This document shows positions 9,264 through 17,041 of a DNA stretch of 64,000 bases, in pieces. The DNA comes from Shewanella dokdonensis (GTDB taxonomy: Bacteria; Pseudomonadota; Gammaproteobacteria; Enterobacterales; Shewanellaceae). Location: the NCBI RefSeq assembly GCF_018394335.1, contig NZ_CP074572.1:2790001-2854000 (forward strand), read 5' to 3'. Numbering within the stretch: the first letter of the stretch is position 1; the number at the start of each line of letters is the position of its first letter. The notes beneath the pieces were generated by a model. It searched no databases. It worked only from the letters and a program-made list of their open reading frames with translations, and had not been told where the DNA came from. Position numbers and translations under genes: made by a program.

Positions 9264-9651
9264 TTTGAACGTTGCACATTTGATAAGCTTGATGGCTGGT
9301 GCCATTACCAAGCTGCGCTTGGCAAAGTCGTGAGCTGTCGCGCTCACACTGCGAGATAAAGGGCTAGACGGCTTCGAATAACATCCATGTTAAACGGCCA
9401 GCTCGCCATCCGTGGCTCGCGCTCATAAGCGCACTCATCGTAGATGAGTATTCGCCCTTATAAATCCCATACCGCCCCACGGCGCAAAACACTACGGGCT
9501 TATGGTTGGCCATTTTCACAAATCGCCACCAACTCGGAATCCATTCCTCGGCGCGGCTTCTTCGGCATCCATGCCTCGATTGCTCAATGGCTGCCCAACG
9601 CACCTGCGCTGCGCCAAGGGGAATTGGTGTTGTCTGACAATTCAGTGTGTT
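9264..9651 (+). repeat. island repeat, copy B (complete unit)
   Basis: The most complete copy, 388 bp, from TTTGAACGTTGCAC to TCAGTGTGTT. Its hairpin head reads ATGGCTGGTGCCAT (9292-9305), CCAAGCTGCGCTTGG (9308-9322) and GTGAGC/GCTCAC (9330-9347). The core 9377-9632 matches copy A. It lies immediately downstream of the secreted-protein gene and 33 bases before the first attC-like site. Confidence 0.85.
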
Positions 9652-9684
9652 AAGCGCGGAAAAATAGGTGAATGTTTTCATTCC

Positions 9685-9782
9685 AATTAACGCCGCATTA
9701 AGGCGTGAGCGGCTATTGCCTATACTTTGAACGAAACGAAAATGGGGAGCGTTTCGAATCACTCTTAAATGCTTTGTTATAT
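9685..9782 (-). other. attC-like recombination site of cassette 1
   Basis: Read on the minus strand it starts ATATAACAAAGC, overlapping the stop codon of the cassette gene, and ends GCCTTAATGCGGCGTTAATT. The start resembles Vibrio-type repeats (TATAACAAACGCC) and the end has the G-TT core. The inner arms (GCATTTAAGAG... and ...CGCCTTAATGC) are imperfectly complementary, as expected for a folded bottom strand. Length 98 bp. Confidence 0.7.
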
Positions 9783-10419
9783 TTGTTTGTTTACGATGTT
9801 TACAAACTTAAGCCACTTTTCTCGGACTTCAACTAACCTGTACTCTTCATGTTGAATACTTGTTTCTACCATTTGATTAATGTGCACAGAGTTACGCTCT
9901 TGTCGCAACATATCAATCACTCGAATTAGGTCGGCTATATCTGAGTTTTCATTATTTTCATGCTTATTCCATGCTTTTAAACTATCTATGGCAGCTTTAA
10001 AGGTCATGGCTTGAACTCTACCACTATTATTTTTCTTGGCTAGTCGCTCACCATTGATAACCAATTCTTTAGCTTTTGATGAAGAAATCCAATTATTGTA
10101 CTTTTCTAGGGTGATTTTTTTATTTTTGTATAAATTAACCACCAACACCTCAAGCAACCCCTCAAAAACGCTACCGAAGTGTATTAACTCGGCTTTAATA
10201 TTCGCTTGCTTAAAGTCCATTGGAGGATGAAGATACTCATTAATGGCTTGTTCATCTATACCGAACAGCCACTATTGCATCAAATCTCTCTTTTGAACAA
10301 AGTTGGCGCTCTTGCAGAAACGATAACGATGCAACAATGTCTTCTTTATTTGGGCTAATATTCCGAGAAACTTCGCCTAAAAACAGCTCCCAGGTTGCAT
10401 ATTGATTGACACTACTCAT
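9777..10419 (-). CDS. gene-cassette protein, unknown function (one-base frameshift)
   Basis: The original product would be about 214 residues. It starts at ATG 10419 (GGTGGAA upstream) with MSSVNQYATWELFLGEVSRN. The frame breaks near 10265: removing one base joins KERFDAI to a WLFGIDEQAINEYLHPPMDFK continuation. The C-terminal half is helical with LRQERNSVHINQM, which loosely recalls the R-x(n)-H motif of HEPN RNases; this is weak evidence. Its stop codon lies inside the attC start, as is typical of integron cassettes. I cannot tell whether the break is real decay or sequencing error. Confidence 0.65.
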
Positions 10420-10443
10420 TAATTCCACCAAATCTGATTACAA

Positions 10444-10518
10444 ATATAACGACTGCGTACTAGACCAATTTGTGGCGCACAGAGGGACAAATCGATCCCG
10501 TTGTCGCATTTGTTAGAT
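10444..10518 (-). other. attC-like recombination site of cassette 2
   Basis: On the minus strand it runs from ATCTAACAAATGCGAC to ACGCAGTCGTTATAT. The outer ends carry the TAAC and GTTA cores and the inner TGCG/CGCA pair is complementary. The stop codon of the upstream cassette gene is the TAA of its first core. Length about 75 bp. Confidence 0.6.
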
Positions 10519-11639
10519 TGACACAAAAGCATAAGCAGCTTGTAGCTCGCGTTCAGCACCTTCTACCGTCAATGGGCCAGAAGACCTTTCCTCTAGGATA
10601 CCTTTTATATGCTCCCAACACTGATCTACGTCAGATAAATCTGTGTCGGTAAAAGTGACGGTTGTTATACCGTACTTTTCAAAATAAGCGTTGCGTTTAT
10701 CTGCTTCTTTACTCCACTTCACCGAAAGCTCTTCGTTGAATGTCTTTTGAGTTTTTTAGTACTCCCAGCAATCGACATATGCGAAGATGCCGGGCTTATT
10801 TCAAAAGCAACCATTCTCATAGTATACGAGTTAAGTACTGAAAAATCTAAGCGATAAAGGTGTTTGGCCTCTTTACCTGCGTACCGAAGCTCTGGAATTA
10901 ACAAAGGTACAGACTCTGGGGCGTCGCTTTCCCTGATGTAGTCCAGATATCGCGTTGAAATCGCTTGCTCATACTCCGAATTAGAGACACGAGCCAATAC
11001 CGTTTGGTAAAAGGTTAGGAACGCCTGAATATCTGGAAATATCACAGGCTCTTCACTTTCTGGGGCTATCAAGCCAGTCTCCAAAACATGTTCGATGGTC
11101 CAGTATGCATAATTTTCACGTCGCATCTGGCTCTTATCATTTGTCCATTCGCCAAATCGATGTGTCGGTGAGATCAAAAGCCCCCATACCAGCTTCCCCG
11201 AACCAAACCAGACTTGCCAAAGGTTTTGATCGGGTTTTGCTCTCACTCGTGCTTCAAAATTACGGTAGAAATTCCTCTCTAAAAATCGATGAATGTATTC
11301 ACGGAGAAGCTCGTTCTGAAGCATCTCTGGGATTATTTCTTCTGTTCGTTTGCGATCCCCGAAATGGCGACGACGGGCGATATCCTCTTTTCGCTCAATT
11401 ATTTGTTTTGTAAGCCCATTAAGCCACCGCGCGATAAAGTCTTCTGGAGAGTGAAATTGCATCCGCACACTGTCTACAAAGGTGTTGTTATTTCTACCAA
11501 TGTGAGCGTGCATTTGATGAACATTCGATTTGCAACCAACGATTTGGGAAAAGCGAACCAACGCTTCCTCGCGCATACATTCAAGCCGCGAAGAAAGCTC
11601 TTCTTCTTTCCTTTGAATGTCTTTAGTTAGTGTCATCAT
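10513..11639 (-). CDS. gene-cassette protein, possible PD-(D/E)XK nuclease (one-base frameshift)
   Basis: The two frames join at an A-run (minus strand, near 10760): six A where seven would give STKKTQKTFNEELSVKWSK. The product would be about 375 residues. The N-terminal 200 residues are helical and unrecognised. The C-terminal part reads HLYRLDFSVLN...MVAFEISP...WSKEADKRNAYFEKYGITTVTFTDTDL. The RxDF...vaiEi...yf.k.Gi.tv.F.d.dl pattern resembles the restriction-endonuclease-like fold of DUF559/Vsr-type proteins, but this assignment is by eye. The gene ends within the attC core. A slip on AAAAAA could in principle be programmed, but the other breaks in this window argue for sequence error. Confidence 0.6.
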
Positions 11640-11659
11640 ATTCTCATTGATTAAATTTG

Positions 11660-11736
11660 GTCTAACGACGCCAGCTCAGGCGAGCGCCATAGGTGCGAGT
11701 CCAGCTGGCTGGCGTTTGTAGCTGGTTTTGTTAGGC
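11660..11736 (-). other. attC-like recombination site of cassette 3
   Basis: The clearest site. On the minus strand it starts GCCTAACAAAACCAGC and ends GAGCTGGCGTCGTTAGAC, with canonical RYYYAAC and GTTRRRY cores and long complementary inner arms (ACGCCAGC with GCTGGCGT). It begins one base after the stop of the 11738-12151 gene. Length 77 bp. Confidence 0.85.
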
Positions 11737-11737
11737 T

Positions 11738-12151
11738 TTACAAAAATAGGTACGCACCTACTGAGATACATATAATTCCTATAATACGAGTAGACCAAAG
11801 TGATGACTGTAAAGAATTCGGCTCACGGCCAGCCTTTATTATTTCATTCATAGTGTCGTGAACGCGAAACGACTGGATAAAACCACTTACTCCGTATAAA
11901 CCGAAAAGTAACCCAAGAATGTTTAGCCAATTACCACTTTTAACAAAAGCCAAGTAGTAACCGGCTGGAACACAAACACTAGCTATCCAGAACATAGAGG
12001 CATTGTATTCGATGAATGGTGCGGAACCCTCAAAGGAATCACCGTCACTTTCTATGGCCTTCTTTATTTGACGAAATTTAAGATACGTATAACCGTTAAA
12101 AACGATGCCAATAACACCCGCCACTATTAAAAACAATCCAAATCTTGTCAT
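11738..12151 (-). CDS. gene-cassette membrane protein, unknown function
   Basis: A 137-residue protein with four predicted membrane segments: FGLFLIVAGVIGIVFNGYTYL (residues 4-24), MFWIASVCVPAGYYLAFV (about 53-70), WLNILGLLFGLYGVSGFIQSF (about 74-94) and IIGIICISVGAYLFL at the C-terminus. A charged segment (RQIKKAIESDGDSFEG) follows the first. Small multi-spanning proteins of this kind are common integron cassette products. I do not recognise a named family. The gene is bracketed by attC-like sites. Confidence 0.75.
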   Translation of the reverse strand: MTRFGLFLIVAGVIGIVFNGYTYLKFRQIKKAIESDGDSFEGSAPFIEYNASMFWIASVCVPAGYYLAFVKSGNWLNILGLLFGLYGVSGFIQSFRVHDTMNEIIKAGREPNSLQSSLWSTRIIGIICISVGAYLFL

Positions 12152-12167
12152 ATATTTTCTCGACTTA

Positions 12168-12230
12168 GCCTAACGCCCAATTAAGGGGTGAACAACGCTA
12201 CCACCTCACCTAAAGCATTGTGTCATAAAC
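12168..12230 (-). other. attC-like recombination site of cassette 4
   Basis: On the minus strand the site ends with CACCCCTTAATTGGGCGTTAGGC, a canonical right core. The left end is degenerate (TATGACACAATGC), but GTGAGGTGG and the CACCCC region leave short complementary arms. It follows the stop of the 12232-13368 gene directly. Length about 60 bp. Confidence 0.7.
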
Positions 12231-12231
12231 A

Positions 12232-13368
12232 CTAAATTTGAAGTAGAACCAAAAATGCCAAGCGTTGAGAATCCCTATTAAATTGATTGTTATAGCGAAT
12301 TTTGATGCATTCGCTTACTTTTATGTAATAAAGGGAAATCAAAAGGGGAATTCCATAAGTAAAGCTAGGTTCAATTTTGTGATTTTTCTTTGTTGGATTT
12401 ATATGCTGGTGATCTGGTCCAAATGGGATGTCAGGGTGATCTGGCGCAGAGTCGATTCTATGCAACTGTTTATTTGAGTCATCGAAAAGCATGTAAGCAT
12501 AACTTTTTAGATTGTTTAATCGAAGTAACCAATACCAACCGTCGTCCATAACAAAGCGTGATTCCCAACCATTATTACCTTTTTGGGGAGGTGTGAAAGT
12601 TGCTCCTAAGTTTGATGAAATGATAGAAAAAATGGGCTCTATAAGTTTATCAGGAATATGGTCCAACATTATGAGGTCAGGGATTTCCAAGTTTAAGAAA
12701 AATAGAGTACCGAAAAAGGCTAACACACACGAATGTTCGTTCACGTCATATTCATGAGATTTACACAATGAAATTTCAATCATTACAGCCGAATCATCAC
12801 CCATGGTAGTCGCAGCTCTATGTGTAGCTTTGTCTCCACATATTGCGCAACCATCCCCCTTGGAAGCAACAATTACTTGCTCAACACTAGTGTTGGCAAG
12901 TCTTCCTTCAGCAAATTTAGTGGGCTGTTCTAGTACTTTTAATTTGTGTTCTTTCCATGCATTAAATACATAACTTGCTTCTTGAGAGTCAATAAGATTA
13001 AAAAGCTCTCGTTCTGAGTTAAGCGTTATCCAATTACCTCTCGTCCATGGAGAGTCTCTACGGTGATCCATCTTAGGAGAAGGCTGCAGCCTGTATAGTC
13101 GAATATAACCACAGCCAACATTTTGCTTGTACATTGCCCAGCCATGACCTTTAGATTTGATCCAAAGAAGTGAATCTGCGCCGTCAATTAGCCTTTCCCA
13201 GTAGTCCATTCTATAGGTAATCAACTCTAAAACATGTTCAATCCTCTTCTCCACATCAAGCATGTTCATAGAGGTCATTTGAATATAGGAATCAATAACT
13301 TCTGATGTAACAGCCTCATTTTCTAAAACTTTGTAAGTTGAATCTATAGCAATATATGGTGGTTCCAT
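12232..13368 (-). CDS. gene-cassette protein with a Cys/His cluster, unknown function
   Basis: ATG at 13368 is preceded by AAGGAG at a good distance (six bases), which favours it over an in-frame ATG 78 bases upstream. The product has 378 residues and is not recognised. Around residues 175-205 it holds CAICGDKATHRAATTM and SLCKSHEYDVNEHSC, a C-x2-C...H...C-x2-H arrangement that could bind zinc. The N-terminal part has a WI/WxMYK aromatic patch (WIKSKGHGWAMYKQNVGCGY), and the C-terminal part a repeated WYWLLRL/YAYMLFDD pattern. AT-rich. It is the cassette nearest the IS element. Confidence 0.65.
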   Translation of the reverse strand: MEPPYIAIDSTYKVLENEAVTSEVIDSYIQMTSMNMLDVEKRIEHVLELITYRMDYWERLIDGADSLLWIKSKGHGWAMYKQNVGCGYIRLYRLQPSPKMDHRRDSPWTRGNWITLNSERELFNLIDSQEASYVFNAWKEHKLKVLEQPTKFAEGRLANTSVEQVIVASKGDGCAICGDKATHRAATTMGDDSAVMIEISLCKSHEYDVNEHSCVLAFFGTLFFLNLEIPDLIMLDHIPDKLIEPIFSIISSNLGATFTPPQKGNNGWESRFVMDDGWYWLLRLNNLKSYAYMLFDDSNKQLHRIDSAPDHPDIPFGPDHQHINPTKKNHKIEPSFTYGIPLLISLYYIKVSECIKIRYNNQFNRDSQRLAFLVLLQI

Positions 13369-13611
13369 AAGCTCTCCTTCGCTATAACAGTATTTAGACG
13401 ACATGCTGTCGGAATTAATCACGACACGATGTCGCATTTCACGCATCCATACCGCTCAACTTATGCGCATATCTCACTGAACACAATAGAAAAACGTATA
13501 AAAATTGATCTAGAAGACGGTGGAAAAGCGACTGTCTGATAGAAGCGCTGCAGAAAATACGACATTGAGCTAAGGCGGCAGCTGTGACGACAAGCAGTTA
13601 GAGCGTGGCGA

Positions 13612-13655
13612 GGGAGTGTTGGGCAGCCATTGAGCAATCGAGTCATGGATGACGT
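13612..13655 (-). repeat. fragment of the island repeat in inverted orientation
   Basis: On the minus strand CTCGATTGCTCAATGGC followed by TGCCCAAC matches the part of the repeat core at about 9576-9600. It directly abuts the left end of the IS. The stretch 13447-13611 between the cassette gene and this fragment shows no gene or recognisable element. Confidence 0.7.
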
Positions 13656-13658
13656 ATA

Positions 13659-14995
13659 GGGACTCCTCCCGTTTGTGAACAGCGATCTTTGATAAAAATA
13701 AGTCGAGCGTGCGTATAGTCGGTCTTTTATTGGAGTTGCGATCTCCTGACCCTAATGAATGGCGCGCTCCCATGTTCCTTAGCGAGAATTCGGCATTTCT
13801 TGCCACGTCATCCAACAGGTTTTACATGGGAAGGTCTAACCTATTTTCTCATCGATTGTTGCTCAACAACTTGGTTTGTCAGTATCTTATGCACCAACAG
13901 TTTCACGATAATGTGCATCGTAGGTTTCTTGCTTACTCATCAATGCCCAGGCTGTTCTAACTGTCTTATTTACCAAAGCAACCGCCGCTTTGTTCTTGCC
14001 AGCCCGAGCGATTAGCTCTCTTAGCCATTGGCTTTTTGCATCTTCTTTATCACCTAGCATTTTTATGACGGCTAATGCTCCCCGTACTAAAGCTGCTCGT
14101 AACGTCACATGCCGTGTTCGTCCAATCCCCATCAAGTTAGCTTTACCGCCACTGCTAAATTGTTTTGGCGTTACACCGATGTAGGCGGATGCTTCTCGGC
14201 CTCGCTTGAATGCTCTGCAATCACCTAATGCACTATAAAGCATGGTGGCTGTCACTGGACCAATACCTTCTAGCTCGGAGATCAAAGCACATGCACTAAT
14301 TGAGCGACTAAGCTGCGAGACCTGCAAGTCCATCTGTTTAAGTCGTTCGTTCAATACATTAATTTCCTGCATCTCTTCGCTTAGTAATGCTCGCATCACT
14401 GGCGACAACTCGTTTTCAGCATTCTCTAAAGCTAGCTGTACCGTTCTTCTCAGTGCTGGCTGACCTTTGGCACTAGCGATGCCAAATTCGAGCAATATGG
14501 CATGTGTCTGATTAATGATTTGCGTCCGTTGTTTTATCAGACGTTCTCGCACTCGATGAATAGCTTGAACATCTTGTTGTTCAAGGTTTTTTAACGGCAC
14601 AAAGCGCATATCGACACGCATACCAGCCTCAGCAATGGCTAACGCATCATTAGCATCTGTCTTATGGCCTTTTCTAAACGGTTTAACAAACTGTGGGGCA
14701 ATCATATGAACTTCATGCCCTAACAGTTGAATCTGTCGTGCCCAATAATGAGCACCACCACAGGCTTCCATAAATACTCGGCTTTTACGCTGGTTACGCA
14801 TAAAGTTGAGCAGGTCTTTTCGCTTAATGGCTTTGTTGAGAACTTCTGTTCGTTGAGTGCTGTCGACGCAGCTAATTTGGAAAATGTTCTTTGCCAAATC
14901 AATTCCAATGACATTAAGCTTACTCATGACTCCTCCTGCCCAATTTGGGTACTTAGATACCGTATCTGCTAGCTTAGCAGAGGGGGAGGAGTCCC
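13659..14995 (-). mobile_element. IS110 family, IS1111-group insertion sequence
   Basis: A DEDD transposase gene lies between perfect 12-bp inverted repeats, GGGACTCCTCCC at 13659-13670 and its complement at 14984-14995. Subterminal repeats with a few extra bases outside are typical of the IS1111 group, so the true ends may lie a few bases further out. No target duplication is visible, as expected for this family. The right side abuts a repeat copy just after GGCCAGCTC. IS1111-type elements are known to target attC sites; here it sits next to the cassette array but inside the repeat family. Confidence 0.85.
13887..14927 (-). CDS. IS110-family transposase (IS1111 group)
   Basis: Transposase of 346 residues starting MSKLNVIGIDLAKN (GGAGGAGTCATG context supports this start over one 93 bases upstream). 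The N-terminal DEDD RuvC-like domain carries GIDLAKNIFQI, VFMEACGGAHYWAR and FRKGHKTDANDALAIAEA. The C-terminal Tnp_20 domain has ELEGIGPVTATMLYSALGD, the AYIGVTPKQFSSGGK signature with the catalytic serine region, and GIGRTRHVTLRAALV. The length is normal and the frame intact, so the element may be active. Confidence 0.95.
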   Translation of the reverse strand: MSKLNVIGIDLAKNIFQISCVDSTQRTEVLNKAIKRKDLLNFMRNQRKSRVFMEACGGAHYWARQIQLLGHEVHMIAPQFVKPFRKGHKTDANDALAIAEAGMRVDMRFVPLKNLEQQDVQAIHRVRERLIKQRTQIINQTHAILLEFGIASAKGQPALRRTVQLALENAENELSPVMRALLSEEMQEINVLNERLKQMDLQVSQLSRSISACALISELEGIGPVTATMLYSALGDCRAFKRGREASAYIGVTPKQFSSGGKANLMGIGRTRHVTLRAALVRGALAVIKMLGDKEDAKSQWLRELIARAGKNKAAVALVNKTVRTAWALMSKQETYDAHYRETVGA

Positions 14996-15001
14996 TTTCA
15001 T

Positions 15002-15152
15002 TGAGCTGGCCGTTAAACATGGATGTTATTCGAGGCTGATCAGCCCCCTTGTCTCGTAGTGTGAGCGCGACAGCTCACGACTTTCGCAAACGCAGTTTGC
15101 AATCACGCAGTGATAGCTTCTGCCAAGCGCAGCTTGGTATGGCGTAAGCCAT
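15002..15152 (-). repeat. island repeat, copy D, inverted (hairpin head)
   Basis: On the minus strand the hairpins are ATGGCTTACGCCAT (15139-15152), CCAAGCTGCGCTTGG (15123-15137), ATCACTGCGTGAT (15102-15114), GCAAACTGCGTTTGC (15086-15100) and GTGAGC/GCTCAC (15061-15078). The shared AATAACATCCATGTTtAACGGCCAGCTC segment follows. The hairpin order differs from copy A, and one stem differs by paired substitutions. Beyond GGCCAGCTC the sequence enters the IS. Confidence 0.85.
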
Positions 15153-15173
15153 TGCCGTTAGTCTACAAAAACA

Positions 15174-15198
15174 AAAAAGCCCGCAAGGCGGGCTTTTT
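15174..15198 (-). terminator. Rho-independent terminator after ppa
   Basis: Minus strand AAAAAGCCCGCC/TTGCGGGCTTTTTT hairpin between ppa and the island edge. Confidence 0.85.
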
Positions 15199-15224
15199 CC
15201 AGCGAACGGCCAACCAAAGGTAAA

Positions 15225-15758
15225 TTACTTACCTTGATTGTAACGTTCGGCACTGGTGAGAATTTCCGCACGGGCAGAAGCGGCATCTTCCCAGCCGTCA
15301 ACTTTTACCCATTTGCCTTCTTCCAGATCTTTGTAGTGTTCAAAGAACTGTTTGATCTGGGCTTTCAGCAGTGCTGGCAGATCGTTCACATCTTGGATGT
15401 GTTTGTATTCTTTAGAGACTTTGTCGTGTGGTACGGCCACGATTTTGGCATCTTCGCCAGATTCGTCGGTCATCTTCAACACGCCAACCGGGCGGCAACG
15501 GATCACGCTGCCGGGTTGCAGTGGGTACTGGGTTGGCACCAGTACGTCAACTGGGTCACCGTCCAGGCTCAGGGTCTGGTTCACGTAGCCGTAGTTGCAT
15601 GGGTAAAACATGGGTGCAGTCATCATGCGGTCTACAAACAGGGCACCAGTGTCTTTGTCTACTTCATACTTGATGGGATCGTGGTTCTGAGGAATTTCGA
15701 TCACGACATAGATATCGTCTGGCAGGGATTTGCCCGCAGGCACAGCAAGTAAGCTCAT
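15225..15758 (-). CDS. ppa: inorganic pyrophosphatase, family I
   Basis: Cytoplasmic Mg-dependent enzyme that hydrolyses pyrophosphate to phosphate, pulling biosynthetic reactions forward. The 177-residue length is standard for the bacterial hexameric enzyme. The active site is visible in [25 protein letters not shown] (signature D-G-D-P-x-D) with later acidic residues ([30 protein letters not shown]). Single gene with its own terminator; it marks the right border of the accessory island. Confidence 0.97.
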   Translation of the reverse strand: MSLLAVPAGKSLPDDIYVVIEIPQNHDPIKYEVDKDTGALFVDRMMTAPMFYPCNYGYVNQTLSLDGDPVDVLVPTQYPLQPGSVIRCRPVGVLKMTDESGEDAKIVAVPHDKVSKEYKHIQDVNDLPALLKAQIKQFFEHYKDLEEGKWVKVDGWEDAASARAEILTSAERYNQGK

Positions 15759-15879
15759 TTATTTGTCCTTTCACTCTCAGTGGAATCTTGGCGATATCGC
15801 CGCGATTAGCGTCATGTGGCGGCTATTATAACGCGATTTGACGGCTTGCCAACGCTGGCAAACCGCCAGAGTTTACCGA

Positions 15880-16869
15880 TTACAGCGCGGGTTCTTCGCT
15901 GTAGTCGACTGCATGGTATTCCAGGCAGGTCGCCACTTCGTTAGCAGAACCTAGGATAACCGCCACCCGTTGATGAATCGCTTGTGGTTGGATGTCGAGA
16001 ATATCCTGATAGCCGGTACTGGATTTACCACCCGCCTGTTCCACCAGCAATGACATAGGATTGGCTTCGTACATCAAACGCAGTTTGTAAGGTTTTTGCG
16101 GATTTTTGTTGTCGGTGGGGTAGGTAAAAATACCACCGCGACTCAGCACCCGGTGCACATCTCCCACCATGGCGGCAATCCAGCGCATATTGAAAGATTT
16201 TTCACGTGGGCCGATTTTACCCAGCAGCAGGTCGCCAATGTATGTCTGCATTGGGGCTTCCCAGAACTGCTGATTAGACATGTTAATGGCAAATTCGGCG
16301 GTGTCTTTAGGGATGCTGACCGCTGGATTGGTCAGCAGATATTCACCGTTTTGTGGGTCGAGGGTATACAGCTGCACACCGTGGCCTGTGGTCAGTGCCA
16401 GCATGGTTGCCGGGCCATACAATACATAACCGGCGGCCACTTGATGGCGACCACTTTGCAGGAAACTCTGCTCGCTCACCTCACCTTGTGGTGCTGGCAA
16501 TACTGAAAAAATAGTGCCGACCAGCGAGTTGATGTCGATATTGGACGAACCATCCAGTGGGTCAAAACACACCAGATAATCACCGTGATCGCCAAGCACT
16601 ACCGGGAAATCTTCCTCTTCAGACGCCAATGCCCGCACCGTACCGTCGGCACGCAATGCCTCTTTGAGCATTTCATTGGTGATCACGTCCAGTTTCTTCT
16701 GGGTTTCACCCTGCACGTTTTCGTGGTCAGTGCTGCCGAGCACTCCAGCCAATGCACCACGGCGCACGGCGTTGCTGATAGCGACAGAGGTCGAGGCGAG
16801 GGTCTGGAGCAGTTGCGCCAGCGATGCCGGAATAGCTTGATTGGCTAGGGTTTGAGCCAGGGTTTGCAT
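15880..16869 (-). CDS. fbp: fructose-1,6-bisphosphatase, class 1
   Basis: Gluconeogenic enzyme converting fructose-1,6-bisphosphate to fructose-6-phosphate. Length 329 residues. Metal and substrate motifs are in place: [10 protein letters not shown] (acidic metal ligands), [21 protein letters not shown], and the sugar-binding RYIA-like region with [10 protein letters not shown] and [17 protein letters not shown]. It lies in the same direction as ppa with 121 bases between them, so a separate promoter is likely. Confidence 0.97.
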   Translation of the reverse strand: MQTLAQTLANQAIPASLAQLLQTLASTSVAISNAVRRGALAGVLGSTDHENVQGETQKKLDVITNEMLKEALRADGTVRALASEEEDFPVVLGDHGDYLVCFDPLDGSSNIDINSLVGTIFSVLPAPQGEVSEQSFLQSGRHQVAAGYVLYGPATMLALTTGHGVQLYTLDPQNGEYLLTNPAVSIPKDTAEFAINMSNQQFWEAPMQTYIGDLLLGKIGPREKSFNMRWIAAMVGDVHRVLSRGGIFTYPTDNKNPQKPYKLRLMYEANPMSLLVEQAGGKSSTGYQDILDIQPQAIHQRVAVILGSANEVATCLEYHAVDYSEEPAL

Positions 16870-17041
16870 GCTGTTTCCTTATGTGAATTCGGGAGCCGAT
16901 CCTGGGTGGCAATCATAGCGCAAAAATCCACAGTTTTCAGCGGTTACATGGCGGGTTTGTCCAACCGGGAAAAATAAGGCAGAATGGAGCCCTGAAGTTA
17001 TCAGGCGGTTTCTGATACATAGCTGATGGAATAACAATAAC

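Noticed and set aside
10745..10770. Programmed -1 frameshifting on the A-run in the cassette 2 gene
   Set aside because: The run has six A but there is no good slippery heptamer or downstream structure, and the same type of one-base loss occurs in many housekeeping genes here.
13709..14015. Plus-strand open frames opposite the IS transposase
   Set aside because: Antisense to a clear IS110 transposase or in its flank, no codon or motif support.
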